Source: Rhizomys pruinosus (Eukaryota > Chordata > Mammalia > Rodentia > Spalacidae). From it: a DNA stretch of 64,000 bases. Location of the stretch: positions 4,487 to 68,486 of the forward strand of contig VZQC01006701.1 of NCBI GenBank assembly GCA_009823505.1, written 5' to 3'. Positions 1 to 10,363 of this stretch are shown here, piece by piece; within the stretch, counting starts at the first letter, position 1, and every line of letters begins with the position of its first letter. The translations under genes and the position numbers were made by a program. The notes beneath the pieces were generated by a model. The model saw only the letters and a list, made by a program, of their open reading frames with translations. It was not told the origin of the DNA and made no database searches.

Positions 1-304
1 GGAGTGTTATCAGTGGTTCTATGATTCCCTGAAAGGTCCGCATCGTGTTTGTTGGTCCTGCATGCCAGTCTTCTGGGCCCAACACAGCATGGTTGTGATT
101 TTATTGAGCACTGATGCAGATGAGACTCCACGGCTGCAGCATTTTACCTAGCTGTGTGTGTTTTATGACTGTGTTATTTTCCAAAGCCATTCCTACCTCA
201 CTACAAGGCTTTATGGATTGTTATGTATTATAAATGTTCTATATGAGACAAGGCTACTGTGTTTCTTCTTCTTTATTAAAGGTTAAGTAGAAAAATAAAC
301 TAAT
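1..304. other. anonymous sequence, no feature seen
   Basis: I recognise no repeat, promoter or coding potential in this stretch. It lies directly upstream of L1 3' UTR-like sequence. It could be older L1 sequence too diverged to recognise by eye. Confidence 0.35.
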
Positions 305-1007
305 TTTAATATCTAAAAAAATAACAATACCACATTTACTGATATTACTATAGATACAGTTTGAAGTTTATGTCTCTATTTTCTTAAGCTCTAAGATTTA
401 TGAAAAAGAATAAATCTCTTCTTTAAAATACATTAAAACATACATAAATTTGCTATGTAATTTAGGAGTATAAGGTAATATTTTTTAACTGCATGCAACT
501 GTACTGTTAAATGTGAATAGATAAATGTGTTTTGGAATTAAACTATAGTTTATTTTCTGACTTTGTAATTTTGGTATCTGTGTGGAGTGTATATATGCAT
601 ATTTTAGAGCAATATAAAATTAAAAGGAACCAAAAAAAAAAAACGACATATCCAAATAATTGACCAAAACAGTAAACTTCTGCATTGAAAAAGTTAAAAA
701 ACACTGAGAAAAAAGATGCAAGATAGGATTTAACATATACGGCAAGAATGCACAAGTTCTACTTGGTGGGGGGCAAGGATTGGGGAATGGGTCTAAATTG
801 TGCCAGGCGTGGTGGTGGCACACACCTTTAATCTTAGCACTTGGGAGGCAGAGGCAGGTGGATCTCTGTGAGTTCAAGGCCAGCATGGTCTACACAGTGA
901 GTTCCAGGCCAGCTGAGACTAAAGGGAGACCCTGTCTCAAAAAGTCCCAAAAAAAGTATGGTATGAAATGAACAAAAGTTCAATAAAAATTAAGAAAAAA
1001 TGTCTTA
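305..1007 (+). mobile_element. LINE-1 3' UTR fragment, sense, interrupted by a B1
   Basis: The segment aligns by eye with the 3' UTR copy at 29640-30207: both share 'gaagtttatgtctctatttt', 'cttgctatgtaattt' style blocks and the L1 tail with 'gcagaatgcatgagttctgg'-like sequence followed by a G-rich stretch and 'gtctaaatt'. It carries no ORF2 sequence, so it is 5'-truncated within the UTR or the upstream part is lost. A B1 sits inside the final tail. The element is not autonomous. Confidence 0.7.
802..955 (+). mobile_element. B1 SINE, sense, inside an L1 tail
   Basis: It is a complete-length B1: 5' 'gccaggcgtggtggtggcac', the 'cacttgggaggcagaggcag' block, 'gttcaaggccagc', then 'gagaccctgtctcaaaaag' and an A-rich tail. 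It lies between 'gtctaaattgt' and 'gtatggtatgaaatg' of the L1 tail, so it is younger than that L1. I see no clean target-site duplication. It has moderate divergence from the fresher B1s in the window. Confidence 0.85.
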
Positions 1008-1244
1008 GGGGCTGGAGAGATGGCCTAGCAGTTAAGAGCACCGACCACTCTTACAGAGGACCCAGGTTCGATCCCCAGCACCCACATGGCTGAGAACCAT
1101 CTGAAACTCCAATTCCAGGAGAGCTCCAGTTCCAGGGGAATCTGAAACCCTCTTCTGACCTCCGCGGCATTGCATGACACGGGTGCACAGACCTACATGC
1201 AGACAGTACATTCCTACACACACAGAAATAAATTAAAAAAAAAA
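1008..1244 (+). mobile_element. B2/B3-type SINE, sense
   Basis: The tRNA-like head 'ggggctggagagatggccta' is followed by an A-box-like 'tagcagttaagagc' and a B box 'ggttcgatcccc' that fits the GGTTCGANNCC consensus. The body contains the tandem-like 'ccaattccaggag/ctccagttccagg' segment typical of the copies in this genome, then an A-rich tail. The head may still bind Pol III factors, but activity cannot be judged from sequence alone. Confidence 0.88.
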
Positions 1245-1450
1245 GTTTTGTTCACAGAACTGACCAAAAGCATCAATTTCTTCACCAAAAAAGTTAAAAA
1301 TGACTGAGTAAAAGATGCAAGACAGACTTAACATGTATGGCAGAATGCATGAGTTCTGGTGGGGTTGGGGGCATGGATGGTGTAATGGGTCTAAATTTGA
1401 TTAAGGAGTGTTGCATGAAATGCACAAAAGTTCAATAAATTAAAAAAAAA
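1245..1450 (+). mobile_element. LINE-1 3' tail fragment, sense (second tail)
   Basis: This is a second copy of the terminal L1 tail: 'gcagaatgcatgagttctgg', a G-rich run, 'gggtctaaatttgattaagg', 'gcatgaaatgcacaaaag' and a poly-A end. It follows the tail of the L1 at 305-1007, from which it is separated by a B2, so two L1 3' ends lie in the same orientation. Confidence 0.7.
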
Positions 1451-2253
1451 ACCTGATATAACTTGATGGTAATACCATAAATTATTACTGACTTATACAG
1501 TTAATTCAGTAGGTAACCACAGTGTTTTACACAACAGAAACTGATATACTTACATGGCACTTCAATCACTTTTGTGACACTGAAAAAAAAAAGTAAAACG
1601 TAACTAAGTGAAAGAAGAGACAAGGCGAGGTCAGCACCTTTTGGTACATGCTCTGATGGTTGCCGGTGCCCATTTCCCCTGTCTCTGAAACTTGCCTGGT
1701 GAGATTGAGCTGAACTTTTTAGGGTCATATTTTATAAACCTCAAGTAATACTCCTTCTAGCTATCCACTATCTTTCCACACATATTTTATAGTTTGTATC
1801 TGCAGGCTAAGCCTCATAAAAATTACAAATTTTATCACCCCACATTAATGTGACTGGTGTGAAGACTGAGATGAATTAAGGCCGTGGCTAATTACCCACC
1901 TCTTGTCATTTACAAGGTTGGTGTATCAGATGGAGAAGGTCAGTACTGGTGAAGGGCTAAGACTTTGGAAGATTTTGTCCAAAGATCAATGACCTTCATT
2001 TGTCATCACAGGCAGAGCAGGCTCTGATAGTTTTTGCAGAGAGCAGTAATGCCTATATAACTGTGAATATGATGGGTTAACTGCAGAAAGAAATCAGGAT
2101 AACCCAATCATAACCTAAGTACTGATCTGTGCAGGTAAGGCCTAAGACAAGCTTGGATTTTTGTCCTAAACTTCCATCTTATTTGTGATAGTTTCTATTT
2201 GTTGTTCATCTTAACATACGTCCAGCTAACCTGCCCTGGCCCTTCCAAGGATT
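1451..2253. other. anonymous sequence, no feature seen
   Basis: I recognise no repeat family and no coding signal. The few open frames are under 80 codons with low-complexity or unremarkable content. Confidence 0.35.
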
Positions 2254-2402
2254 CTCTTGCTTCTGCTTCTCGTCTCGCCTGAGATCACTGGGCTTACAGG
2301 CTTGATCTACAGCACCCGACTTTCCATGGGCTCCAGGGATGTAAGCGCAGATCCTCCTGCCTATGCAGCACAAGTTCTACCATTGAGCTTGCTCTGTCTC
2401 TG
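2254..2402 (-). mobile_element. old B4-like SINE, antisense
   Basis: A diverged B1-like part ('cactgggcttacaggc') is followed by 'ccatgggctccagggatg', 'gcagatcctcctgcctatgc' and 'accattgagcttgctctgtc'. In the antisense direction this is the usual order of a B4-like composite (B1-related part plus tRNA-related head). Divergence is high, so boundaries are approximate. Confidence 0.45.
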
Positions 2403-3530
2403 ATGGCCCAGGACTGACTTTGATGAAGATTGTGGACTGCTGCCCATTTCCACAGTTCTGTGTTGGGATTTTGTTTGCTTGAGTGTGCATGGCTATTATG
2501 CATGCTAACACCATTGCTGCAGGTTCATATAAGCAAGATCCAAAGAGCCCATAGGACCCTATTTCCATATAGTCATGCACTTCCTCTCTGGCTCATGCAC
2601 TCTTTCCACTCCCTCTTCCTCAGTGCTTCCTGAGCTCTGAGTTGGCGGAGTTTAATATAGGAGTCCTGTTCAAGGACCCACACTCTGTAGACACTTACTC
2701 TCTATACTTTGTCCATTTGTGACTTTTTTTGTTCCTGGCCCTCTTGAGGAAGCTTCACTGATGAGAAATGAGAGATGAATTAGTGTTCCCTTTAGCCCTT
2801 ATTCTATTGTTCTGTGAGCCTTATGTTAGAGGTTGCACCATAGACATGCCACTTACATTTAAACAATTCATAGACAATGTCGGTGTATGACCAGTTATGG
2901 AACTATGAAATAATCTCAATCTATTGCAAGAGAAGCTTCTTTGATGAGTGATGACTGGGATATTTATCTCTATAAGGATCCATATTTTGTACATAGTAAG
3001 AAATTATATTTGTCTAGGAATGTGACGATCTTGGGGTTTTCTCTAAGATCTATGATCTCTCCAGCCATGTGTGTTTGGCTATGTTTACAGTAACACAACA
3101 TGAGTTTCTTTTGATTGAGTGGTCTTTAGGTCCAACCAGGTAGCTGTTGATTGCTCACAAGATAAAAGTGCCACTGCTGTACTGTTGTTTGCTTGCTGGT
3201 CATTGGTGTGCTTATTAGGCCTTAAAGCTGTGCTTGGATCATTGCTTGGTGTTCCCCCTTAGCAGCTTGATTAGTGCTCCCCAGAACTACGAGAGCTGGT
3301 CTTTAGAGGACATGGCTTCTGGGTCAGCTCCAGCTCCATTGCTCCAAATCCTGTGTCCGCAGTATGTCCTGTCTTCATCAATAAGGTCATACCTTCAAGT
3401 TCTCAGAGGCAATCAAGGGTGGTGGCAATAGGATGTAGACTTAGGAGTCTCTTAGACTACCCTGGCAAACAACTCCAAAGAAAGTTTCTCCTGTCTACAC
3501 TATATTTTGTTATGAAGCCTTCAGCTATAC
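2403..3530 (-). mobile_element. old L1 (Lx-like) 3' UTR sequence, antisense
   Basis: This stretch matches the block at 36430-37480 over several separated segments: 'aggaccctatttccatatag' against 'ggattctatttccatatatt', 'gtttaatataggag', 'cctatttccatat', 'agataaaagt', and 'cttagcagcttg' against 'cttagtagtttg'. I recall this order of motifs from the antisense 3' UTR of older murid L1 families, but that naming is from memory. The element is heavily decayed, and internal frames here are not coding. Confidence 0.45.
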
Positions 3531-3901
3531 ATATGTAGAGATACTCCATGTGTAATTTGTCAGGTTTTTGGACTATTAAAATTCTCTCTGTTTTTTTTTT
3601 TTTCTTTTTTACAAGATCTAGGGATTATTTATCTCCCCCTCCCTCCATGCCCTCCTCATTTAAAATGATTTTGCTTTCCCTATTTCTCCCTTGATAACAC
3701 CTCTCCAATGATTCTGACCTCTGTTATATTATACTAAAATAAGAAAATATTTTTGTTGACCAAGATACTGTCTCTATTACATTGTAAATTCTTTGCAAGA
3801 TATATTTGAAATGTAAATGTCTGAATTTATAGACTAATAAAACAGGCTCGAGAAGGTTAGTTATTGAAATTGAAAAGTCCTCGATGACATAACATTCTTT
3901 T

Positions 3902-4109
3902 AAATAGGGGAACTGGCTGGGCGTGGTGGCGCACGCCTTTAATCCTAGCACTCAGGAGGCAGAGGCAGGCGGATCTTTGTGAGTTCTGATCGTTGTGAGT
4001 TCAAGGCCAGCCTGGTCTACAGAGTGAATTCCAGGACAGCTGGGGCTACAGGAAGACCCTGCCTCGAAAAGACCAAAAGTAAAAAAAATAAAAATAAATA
4101 GGGGAACTG
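3902..4109 (+). mobile_element. B1 SINE with 14-bp target duplication and internal duplication
   Basis: The B1 body runs 3916-4095. It is flanked by perfect direct repeats 'aaataggggaactg' at 3902-3915 and 4096-4109, the signature of L1-mediated target-primed insertion. The body differs from other copies by a small internal duplication: 'ttgtgagttc' occurs at 3977-3986 and again at 3993-4002, joined by 'tgatcg'. The tail is A-rich and interrupted. Confidence 0.92.
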
Positions 4110-5099
4110 AGGGCTAGTAGGGAGCAGGTGATGATAGAGGCTGGGCTTCTGTCACCAGTTTGGTTTTCGCATGGTGCTTTGAAAGACTGCCCACATGTCA
4201 GTTTACATCTCAATCCTCAAAGCTATTGTGTCTTTTGTAACTGGAGGAGTATCAGAGCTAATTAGAAATCAAAACAAGAATGTGTCTGATGGACATACAA
4301 AAGAAGACAGATTTCAAGGGAACATGTAGGGAAGAAAATGGCCTGCACTTCTGCTTCCAAAGTGCTTTGGGAATGAGACTCAGCACTTAGAGTGAGTTAA
4401 TATTTACCATGATTTGTAATTAAAGGACACTGAGCTAATGCATGTGGGCAGAAATGGTCTGTATCTTTTCAGAAGCAGTTTCTGCTAGCCATGGGAATGG
4501 AAGAAACAAGACCACTGAGAAATGGGACTGAATAATTCAGAGCCTCGCCTGCTTATAAGGATTAATTGTGATTCTGGATAAATATTTTATCATTTTAGCT
4601 AGTGAAAAATAGATGAGACAGCCCCCACTTTTACAAATGCCCAAGTATAACTTAAAAAGATCTAACCCTCTAATTGGCATGTCCTTCTGCTTATACCTGT
4701 ATTGCCGTGATGAGGAGGTTGCTGATGGAAGAAGGTGCAGCCCACTATAACACCATTATTTAACCAGTAAACCAAATGCACGCAGCAGATTATTTTATTA
4801 ATTTATTCAATCTATGAGAAAATATTTATCGAATATTCCAATGCAAGTAGCTGGAGTAAGTGTCATTGACAATATAGAAATGAGAAATACATAGTTCAGG
4901 ACCACCAACAAACCAGAGACAGAAATATGAGGAAGGATAGAAAGACAGAAAATTAGGAGAACTAGGAGAAGAAAAACTCAATATTTTTGAGGAAGGAAAA
5001 CTTGTGATTGTGGTTGAAGGTTCTGCTAAGAACTAAGGCTACCAATACCATTAACATTTGTTCTGAAGATTGTCAGTATAGATAGATAGAGACAGCAAT
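4110..5099. other. anonymous sequence, no feature seen
   Basis: It is AT-rich sequence without a repeat family I recognise and without a long open frame. A short 'gatagataga' run near 5078 is too small to be a microsatellite. Confidence 0.35.
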
Positions 5100-5272
5100 A
5101 TAAAGATGGCTCAGTATCTAAGAGTACACAGTGGTCTTGCAGAAGACCCAAGTTCATATCCAACTCCCTGTAACTGAACATCTAAGGGGTCTGGTACATT
5201 CTTTTGGCCCTCATGGATACCTGATTACACATGAGCATATAGACACACATAAACACACAGATAAAGATAACT
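5100..5272 (+). mobile_element. old B2/B3-type SINE, sense
   Basis: The diverged head 'aagatggctcagtatctaag' is followed by 'tcttgcagaagacccaagtt', 'ctgtaactgaacatctaagg' and an 'acacacataaacacac' tail region. The B box has decayed. It is one of two old B2 copies placed close together in the same orientation. Confidence 0.6.
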
Positions 5273-5325
5273 AAAAATTTATGTCTAAAATATAAAGTAC
5301 TTTCAAATATGAGTGATAAAATAAA

Positions 5326-5555
5326 GTCTGGAGAGCCGGCACAGTGGTTAAGCACATTGGCTGCTCTTACAGAGGACCTGGGTACTGGTCCCAGAACCTA
5401 CATGGTAGTTAACAATCATCTGTAACTGCGGTTGCAGGAGATCCAATGTTCTCTCTTCTGGACTCCACCGCCACTGCATATACATGGTACACTACTTACA
5501 CAAATGCACAAAAACATTCATGCACATAGTTTTTTCTTAAAAAATTAAAATAACA
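5326..5555 (+). mobile_element. old B2/B3-type SINE, sense
   Basis: Recognisable parts are 'gtggttaagcacattggctg', 'ctcttacagaggacctggg', 'catctgtaactgcggttgca', 'ctctcttctggactccaccg' and an A-rich tail. Substitutions in the promoter boxes and head suggest an old, inactive copy. Confidence 0.7.
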
Positions 5556-6383
5556 ATAAACCAGTTATACTTACTGCTATCAGCTCTCAAGAGAAACAAC
5601 CAATAGAACTTATTAGATTCGAGACTGAATAGTCCCAATAATGCCTGTCTGCATACTTAGTGAGACTGGATGCCTTAGTAACCCAAACATGCTGTTAAAG
5701 GAATGGAGGATTCCTAGTCTCCAGATGGTGTCTGAAGGCCGAAGAGCTGGAGTTCAAGGTAAAAGGAGGATGGCAGCAGAGGTGGCAGAAACAGAAGATT
5801 CCCTCAGCAGCTGGAGCAGAGGTGAGCAAGCAAAATCAACAGGGCCCTTCCCTCAGATCTCTTTATGTTAGTACTGTAGCTGGAAGACCTTCCCTACTGT
5901 AACTCCAGTTAATCTTTCCAGGAAATATCTTCATGTGCCAAACAGAGCTGTGAATCCAATTAATTCAAGATCCAATAAAGTTACTGTCACAGGAGGAGGC
6001 TCAAGGGCTGAATGTATGTGATCTTGGGTGGAGCCTTATCTTTTTCCTTGATATTTTCTCAAAATCTCTTTAAAGACCAACCAACTGACCCACCGACAAG
6101 CAAACAAATACCAAGATTAGCTTCCCTTTACAATAAAGGTAGTGCAACTGCTTGCATCCTCCTGACTACTGTTCTATTTTATCATGTGTAATACTGTCCA
6201 GAATACCTCAGGTACCATTTTGTCATTTTATTTAAATTTCTTAGCAGTTACTTAAAGATAGCTTCAAACCCCACCAGGATGTTATGTATGATAATATTTA
6301 TCAAAGACACTGAGGTTTGACTCCCTTTGAGAAACCCACACCCACCTCTCTTTATACTAATCCAGACACCTAAAAATTCATTT
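5556..6383. other. anonymous sequence, no feature seen
   Basis: I see no recognisable repeat. A 76-codon frame at 5641-5871 on the plus strand has no motif I recognise and is treated as chance. Confidence 0.35.
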
Positions 6384-6576
6384 AAAAATAGTTTTCTTTT
6401 TTTTTTTTTTTTGTGTTTTTTTCTCGAAAAAAACAGGGTCTCCTGTAGTCCCAGCTGTCCTGGAACTCACTCTGTAGACCAGGCTGGCCTTGAACTCACA
6501 GAGATCCACCTACCTCTGCCTCCCAAGTGCTAGGATTAAAGGCGTGCGCCACCACGCCCAGCTAAAAATAGTTTTC
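6383..6576 (-). mobile_element. B1 SINE, antisense, with target duplication
   Basis: The B1 (6397-6562) reads from a poly-T tract through 'gtcctggaactcactctgta' and 'cctcccaagtgctaggatta' to 'gccaccacgcccagc'. Direct repeats 'taaaaatagttttc' flank it at 6383-6396 and 6563-6576. It is a fairly intact copy with a slightly altered 3' tail. Confidence 0.92.
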
Positions 6577-7047
6577 AATAAACTCCAGCTCAGGTTCAAA
6601 AGAACTTACTCTGAAATTCCTTTTTACAGGAAAGCTAAGGATCCTTGCCTGGGCGGAGGTCTCTGACGAAATCCTCAGGCTCTTGAGTGCTGTGATGGGG
6701 AACTGTGTTTCCGCTCCCATCAAAACAGAGAAATTATTACAGACACCAACATGTCATCACACATATCTCAGTTTTCTTCATATGACAACATAGTGCATAT
6801 GGGTAGATAATATGTGTTGTTATGTACACTTGTGTGAAATGGATGAAATCACTGACTCACAGTAACAAAACAGAAAGCCTAAATAGTCCTGTTTGCTACT
6901 GACTAGTGCCATATGTGTTCATGTTTCCCTTCCTTAAATGACTTGGAATCCATCAGTTTCAGAAAGTGCTCATCTGTCACACGGTGTAAACAGACTGTTA
7001 TAAACATGAATTTGAAGTTTGAGTCATACAATTTTGTAGTTTTGGAG

Positions 7048-7216
7048 TTTTTTTTTCTTTTGTTTCTGTTTTTTGGAAAGACACAGTCTCCTGTAGACCC
7101 AGCTATCCTGAGACTTTCTATATAGTCCAGGCTTGTCTAGATCTCAGAGATCCACCTGTCTCGGCCTCCCAAGTGCTGGAAGTATGGGGTTAAACATACA
7201 GGCTTCCTTGCTGGGC
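7048..7216 (-). mobile_element. old B1 SINE, antisense
   Basis: Diverged B1 sequence is visible: 'acacagtctcctgtagaccc', 'tatagtccaggcttgtctag', 'gagatccacctgtctcggcc' and 'tcccaagtgctgg'. Many substitutions and a scrambled 5' end indicate age. Small open frames overlapping it are not coding. Confidence 0.7.
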
Positions 7217-7356
7217 TTTGGGGGATGGAGAGGAGTCCTTGACCTCTGTTTAATAATTTACAAAATGGAAAAAATTAAAATAAGATTTTTGCTTCCCATA
7301 TATTCATTGCAAAGAATAATGAATACAAAAACTTTTGGTACAGTGCTTGAATACAA

Positions 7357-7534
7357 AATGAGTGATCAAGCCAGGCGTGGTGGCACACACCTTTAATCCT
7401 AGCACTTGGGAGGCAGAGGCAGGCGGATCTTTGTGAGTTCAAGGCCAGCCTGGTCTACAGAGTGAGTTCCAGGACTGCTGGGACTACAGGGAAACCCTGT
7501 CTCAAAAAGACCAAAAAAAAAAATGAATGATCAA
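7357..7534 (+). mobile_element. B1 SINE, sense, with near-perfect target duplication
   Basis: The B1 body is 7370-7521. Flanks are 'aatgagtgatcaa' upstream (7357-7369) and 'aatgaatgatcaa' downstream (7522-7534), 13 bp with one mismatch. The body includes 'gccaggcgtggtggcacaca', 'ggatctttgtgagttcaagg' and an A-rich tail. Confidence 0.9.
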
Positions 7535-8089
7535 TATTCATAATTGGTGAATAATTACAGATGTTCATATTTATGATATTTATCTGGAGATATGTTTTAT
7601 ATGTTATTATTTCTGAAATTCAGGTGCTGATTAGAACCTTCAACATCTTATATGTCATGGAAAGGAGGATTATATAAAATTCATACTGTTGGAACAGTGA
7701 CATATATTAACACGGACTGGTTCATAAACATCTCATCAGCTACATTTAATATTGCCTCCCTTCATGACCCAGTTCAAATCCTAATCTCATAACATGAGGG
7801 TTATAGATGAAATTTAAGAGACTTTAAGAGAGTTATTTAATTAATTTTTCATACAGTGCTGTATATATTTATTTTAAGAAGCATCTGAGTTTCAAGCAAT
7901 TATCACAGTGACACCTTCCTCAGTAACAGGTTGGTCAATTGGTCAGACCATGCATGCCCAAATAAGGCAAATTTGGAGAAGTAGTCAATCGGGCTATTTC
8001 AAGTACCTCAATTATATTTTTATTTGGTATGAAATCCTCCCTACCAAGATGCTGCCTATTGCCCAACAGAACCCAAGAACTATTTTTTC
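7535..8089. other. anonymous AT-rich sequence
   Basis: I see no repeat family, promoter or coding sequence here. Confidence 0.35.
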
Positions 8090-8332
8090 TGTTTTGTTTT
8101 GTTGCTTCTCAATATAGTACAAAGTGGCCCTGAACAGGTGACCTTCTTTTATTAGTGTCTCAAGGACTGAGGTTATAGACAGATCCACCATTTCTGGCCT
8201 AAACCTCTTTAGATTCTCAAGACTGGAGTTACAGAATATTGCTATTGACATGTGTGTTCTGGGAACTGAACCCTTGTTCTCTGCAAGAGCAGCCCGTGCT
8301 GTTAACCACTGAGCTATTTCTCCACTCCCATC
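8090..8332 (-). mobile_element. old B4-like SINE, antisense
   Basis: The right part, 'tgggaactgaacccttgttc', 'tctgcaagagcagcccgtgc' and 'taaccactgagctatttctc', is the antisense of a tRNA-derived SINE head. The left part has decayed B1-like sequence ('gactggagttacag'). Boundaries on the left are uncertain. Confidence 0.55.
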
Positions 8333-9481
8333 GCAGACCATCTTTTGCTGAAGTGGTGGTTGATTTTGCTTTAGCCTGCTGACACTATAACGACTTTCTA
8401 GCAGGTATGCAGAAGGACACTTGGGTAATCTTGAAGACCATGAGCTTTCCCTCCTGCAAGTGTGATGGTGATCTCATTACTCATGGTAATTTCTGTTTGG
8501 CTGCACATGGGTGTATTCATTGATCACCTCAGGCTTGGGACCTGATAGCCTATTTAACTGGCTTTCTCAGAATTGCTTTGTAGATTCCCCTCCCTAGCAG
8601 CTTTTTTTTTAATTATTATTTTTCTCCTACTTCAGTTAGAATACAAGGTTCTAATACAAAAGCAATGATTTAGTTTCTTCTAGAGCTTGGTCCCTGACAT
8701 ATAAGGGGCACATAATACCTGTTTATGGGATGGGAGGATGGCAGGTAGCATCATTGTAATAACTAATATTTCTTCCCAACTTGTGAATGGCTTAAGGACA
8801 GACCACAAAGGCTTATAGTGTATGTACATAAAGATCAATGGGTCTACCTCTATTAATAGAAAAATATTAGTATACTCTGTGACAGAATTTGGACATCTCA
8901 CTCAGACACTGATAGTGTATAGGGTATGGAATAAGATAGGTACCCTGCTCAGCTATTTATATTTTTAAGTGATTAGAAAAATGAAATTGTCTGGGTGCAC
9001 AGCTCCCCTCAGGTCGAATTCATCTGTTAAAGTCTCTGACTCTTGTTAACAGTTGTATGGAAGCTAATCACATAGAAATCTGGGAACTCATGCAGAGCCC
9101 CATGGAGGAGGAACAAGACATTTGCTATTTCCTAGAAAGAAATTGGTAAGAGGACTAGAAAGAGGAATCCCATCTCCCTTTTCTGTTTTAATTAGGCATG
9201 GAGGCCTCAGTATATGCCAAACGGCTTCTCTACATGGGCACTTTGCATTATTTAAACATGTATATGCAGAATGTGAAAACATAGAATTGTGATTTATTCT
9301 GCCAAGTATGAAACAGAAGAGAGACAAATATCCTTATAAAAATGTGGTATATTTTTCTTTAATTTGTTGCTGTATATGTATATACGTATTTATCCCTATT
9401 CATGTGCACATGTGTGAACATAAGTATGTCAGATATTTGGGTATCATTCTTAGTTGTTAAATACACTAACTTTTGCAATAG
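8333..9481. other. anonymous sequence, no feature seen
   Basis: It holds short chance frames only. A T/A-rich run lies near 8603-8625. I see no recognisable transposon. Confidence 0.35.
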
Positions 9482-9590
9482 GTTTGGTCTCTCACTAAGC
9501 ATGAAACTCACCACTTCAGTTAGCCTGGTGGGTCAGTAAACTCAAGAGATCTGTCTCTGCTTTCCTAGCACTGGGATTACAGACATGTGT

Positions 9591-10232
9591 TGTAGGAAGA
9601 TCCAGTTGGAATTGGGGGCTAGTTCTTAGCTAGTAAGCCTCAGGGTCTGACCCCACCCCAAGGAGGAGCAAACAACGTGGCCTCTCTGAGTGATGCTGGG
9701 TGGGGCAACACTGTGCAGTGGTGCGCAGTGGTGGTGGGGCTATGATTGGCTCTGGGAACTGACGTCATTTCGTTTATAAAAGCAGGCTGTAGCAAGGAAT
9801 AAATTTGAATTTCATAGTAACATCATCATGGAATTCCCAGCCATTATTTTAATGAGTTATTGCTTGCATGCAGGCCAAGGTAGGCCTGCATTTCATTTGG
9901 GTGGCCAGTGGGTTGGAAAGAGGTCTCGTTTTGGACCACCAATCTGGGTAGCTGGTGTTGTGAGTGGACATAGGCTGAAGATAGGCCAACAGCCATCAAC
10001 CTGGAATTCCTGTCCAGGGTTCAGCAGTCTCTGGGAAAGTGGGAAGTCATTGCCAAAAATGGAACACATGTCTCATTGGAAGTACCACCCAGGTTGGGCT
10101 ACTGGAAGTAGCCGGCTGACTTCTGTGCCAAGAGGTCAGCTCCCCACAGTGTCCACAAAGTGGGCACTGTGTTCCCCTTCCCCTTAGCAGGGCTGCGTGG
10201 TCCTGTTCAGCATAAAAAGAAAGCTTCCTACA
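9591..10232 (+). mobile_element. solo LTR of an endogenous retrovirus, ERV2/ERVK-like by target size
   Basis: The 642-bp element begins TGTAGGAAG and ends CTTCCTACA, so its ends form a 9-bp inverted repeat with TG...CA termini. It is flanked by perfect 6-bp duplications 'atgtgt' at 9585-9590 and 10233-10238. Six-bp target duplications are typical of class II (ERVK/IAP-like) elements. There is no internal gag-pol-env sequence and no second LTR, so it is a solo LTR left by recombination. The plus orientation follows from the CCAAT/CRE/TATA order. I cannot name the family. A 119-codon frame inside it looks like chance. Confidence 0.85.
9744..9803 (+). promoter_or_regulatory. LTR promoter cluster: CCAAT-like, CRE, TATA, poly-A signal
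   Basis: Within the LTR, 'gattgg' (inverted CCAAT) at 9744-9749 is followed by a perfect CRE palindrome 'tgacgtca' at 9760-9767. A TATA box 'tataaa' lies at 9775-9780 and an 'aataaa' signal at 9798-9803. The spacing fits the U3/R junction of a retroviral LTR, with transcription predicted to start about 25-30 bp after the TATA box. Whether any host transcript starts here is unknown. Confidence 0.6.
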
Positions 10233-10363
10233 ATGTGTCACTGAAGCAAGCTTTCAAGTGGGAGCTGCGGATCTACACACATGTTGTAATGCTTATGCTT
10301 TAAGCTCTTTTACCAATTGGGCCATCTCCTCAGCCTCTGGAAATATGGTTTTTCAAACAAGAT

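Larger units (their letters stand above)
9482..10338 (-). mobile_element. B4-like SINE, antisense, split by a solo LTR
   Basis: The left part (9482-9590) has 'tctctcactaagcatgaaac' and 'cctagcactgggattacaga'. The right part (10233-10338) has 'agcaagctttcaagtgggag', 'taagctcttttaccaattgg' and 'gccatctcctcagcc'. Together they give the usual antisense order of a B4-like element, and removing the LTR at 9591-10232 plus one target duplication restores a continuous SINE. The SINE is therefore older than the LTR. Confidence 0.65.
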
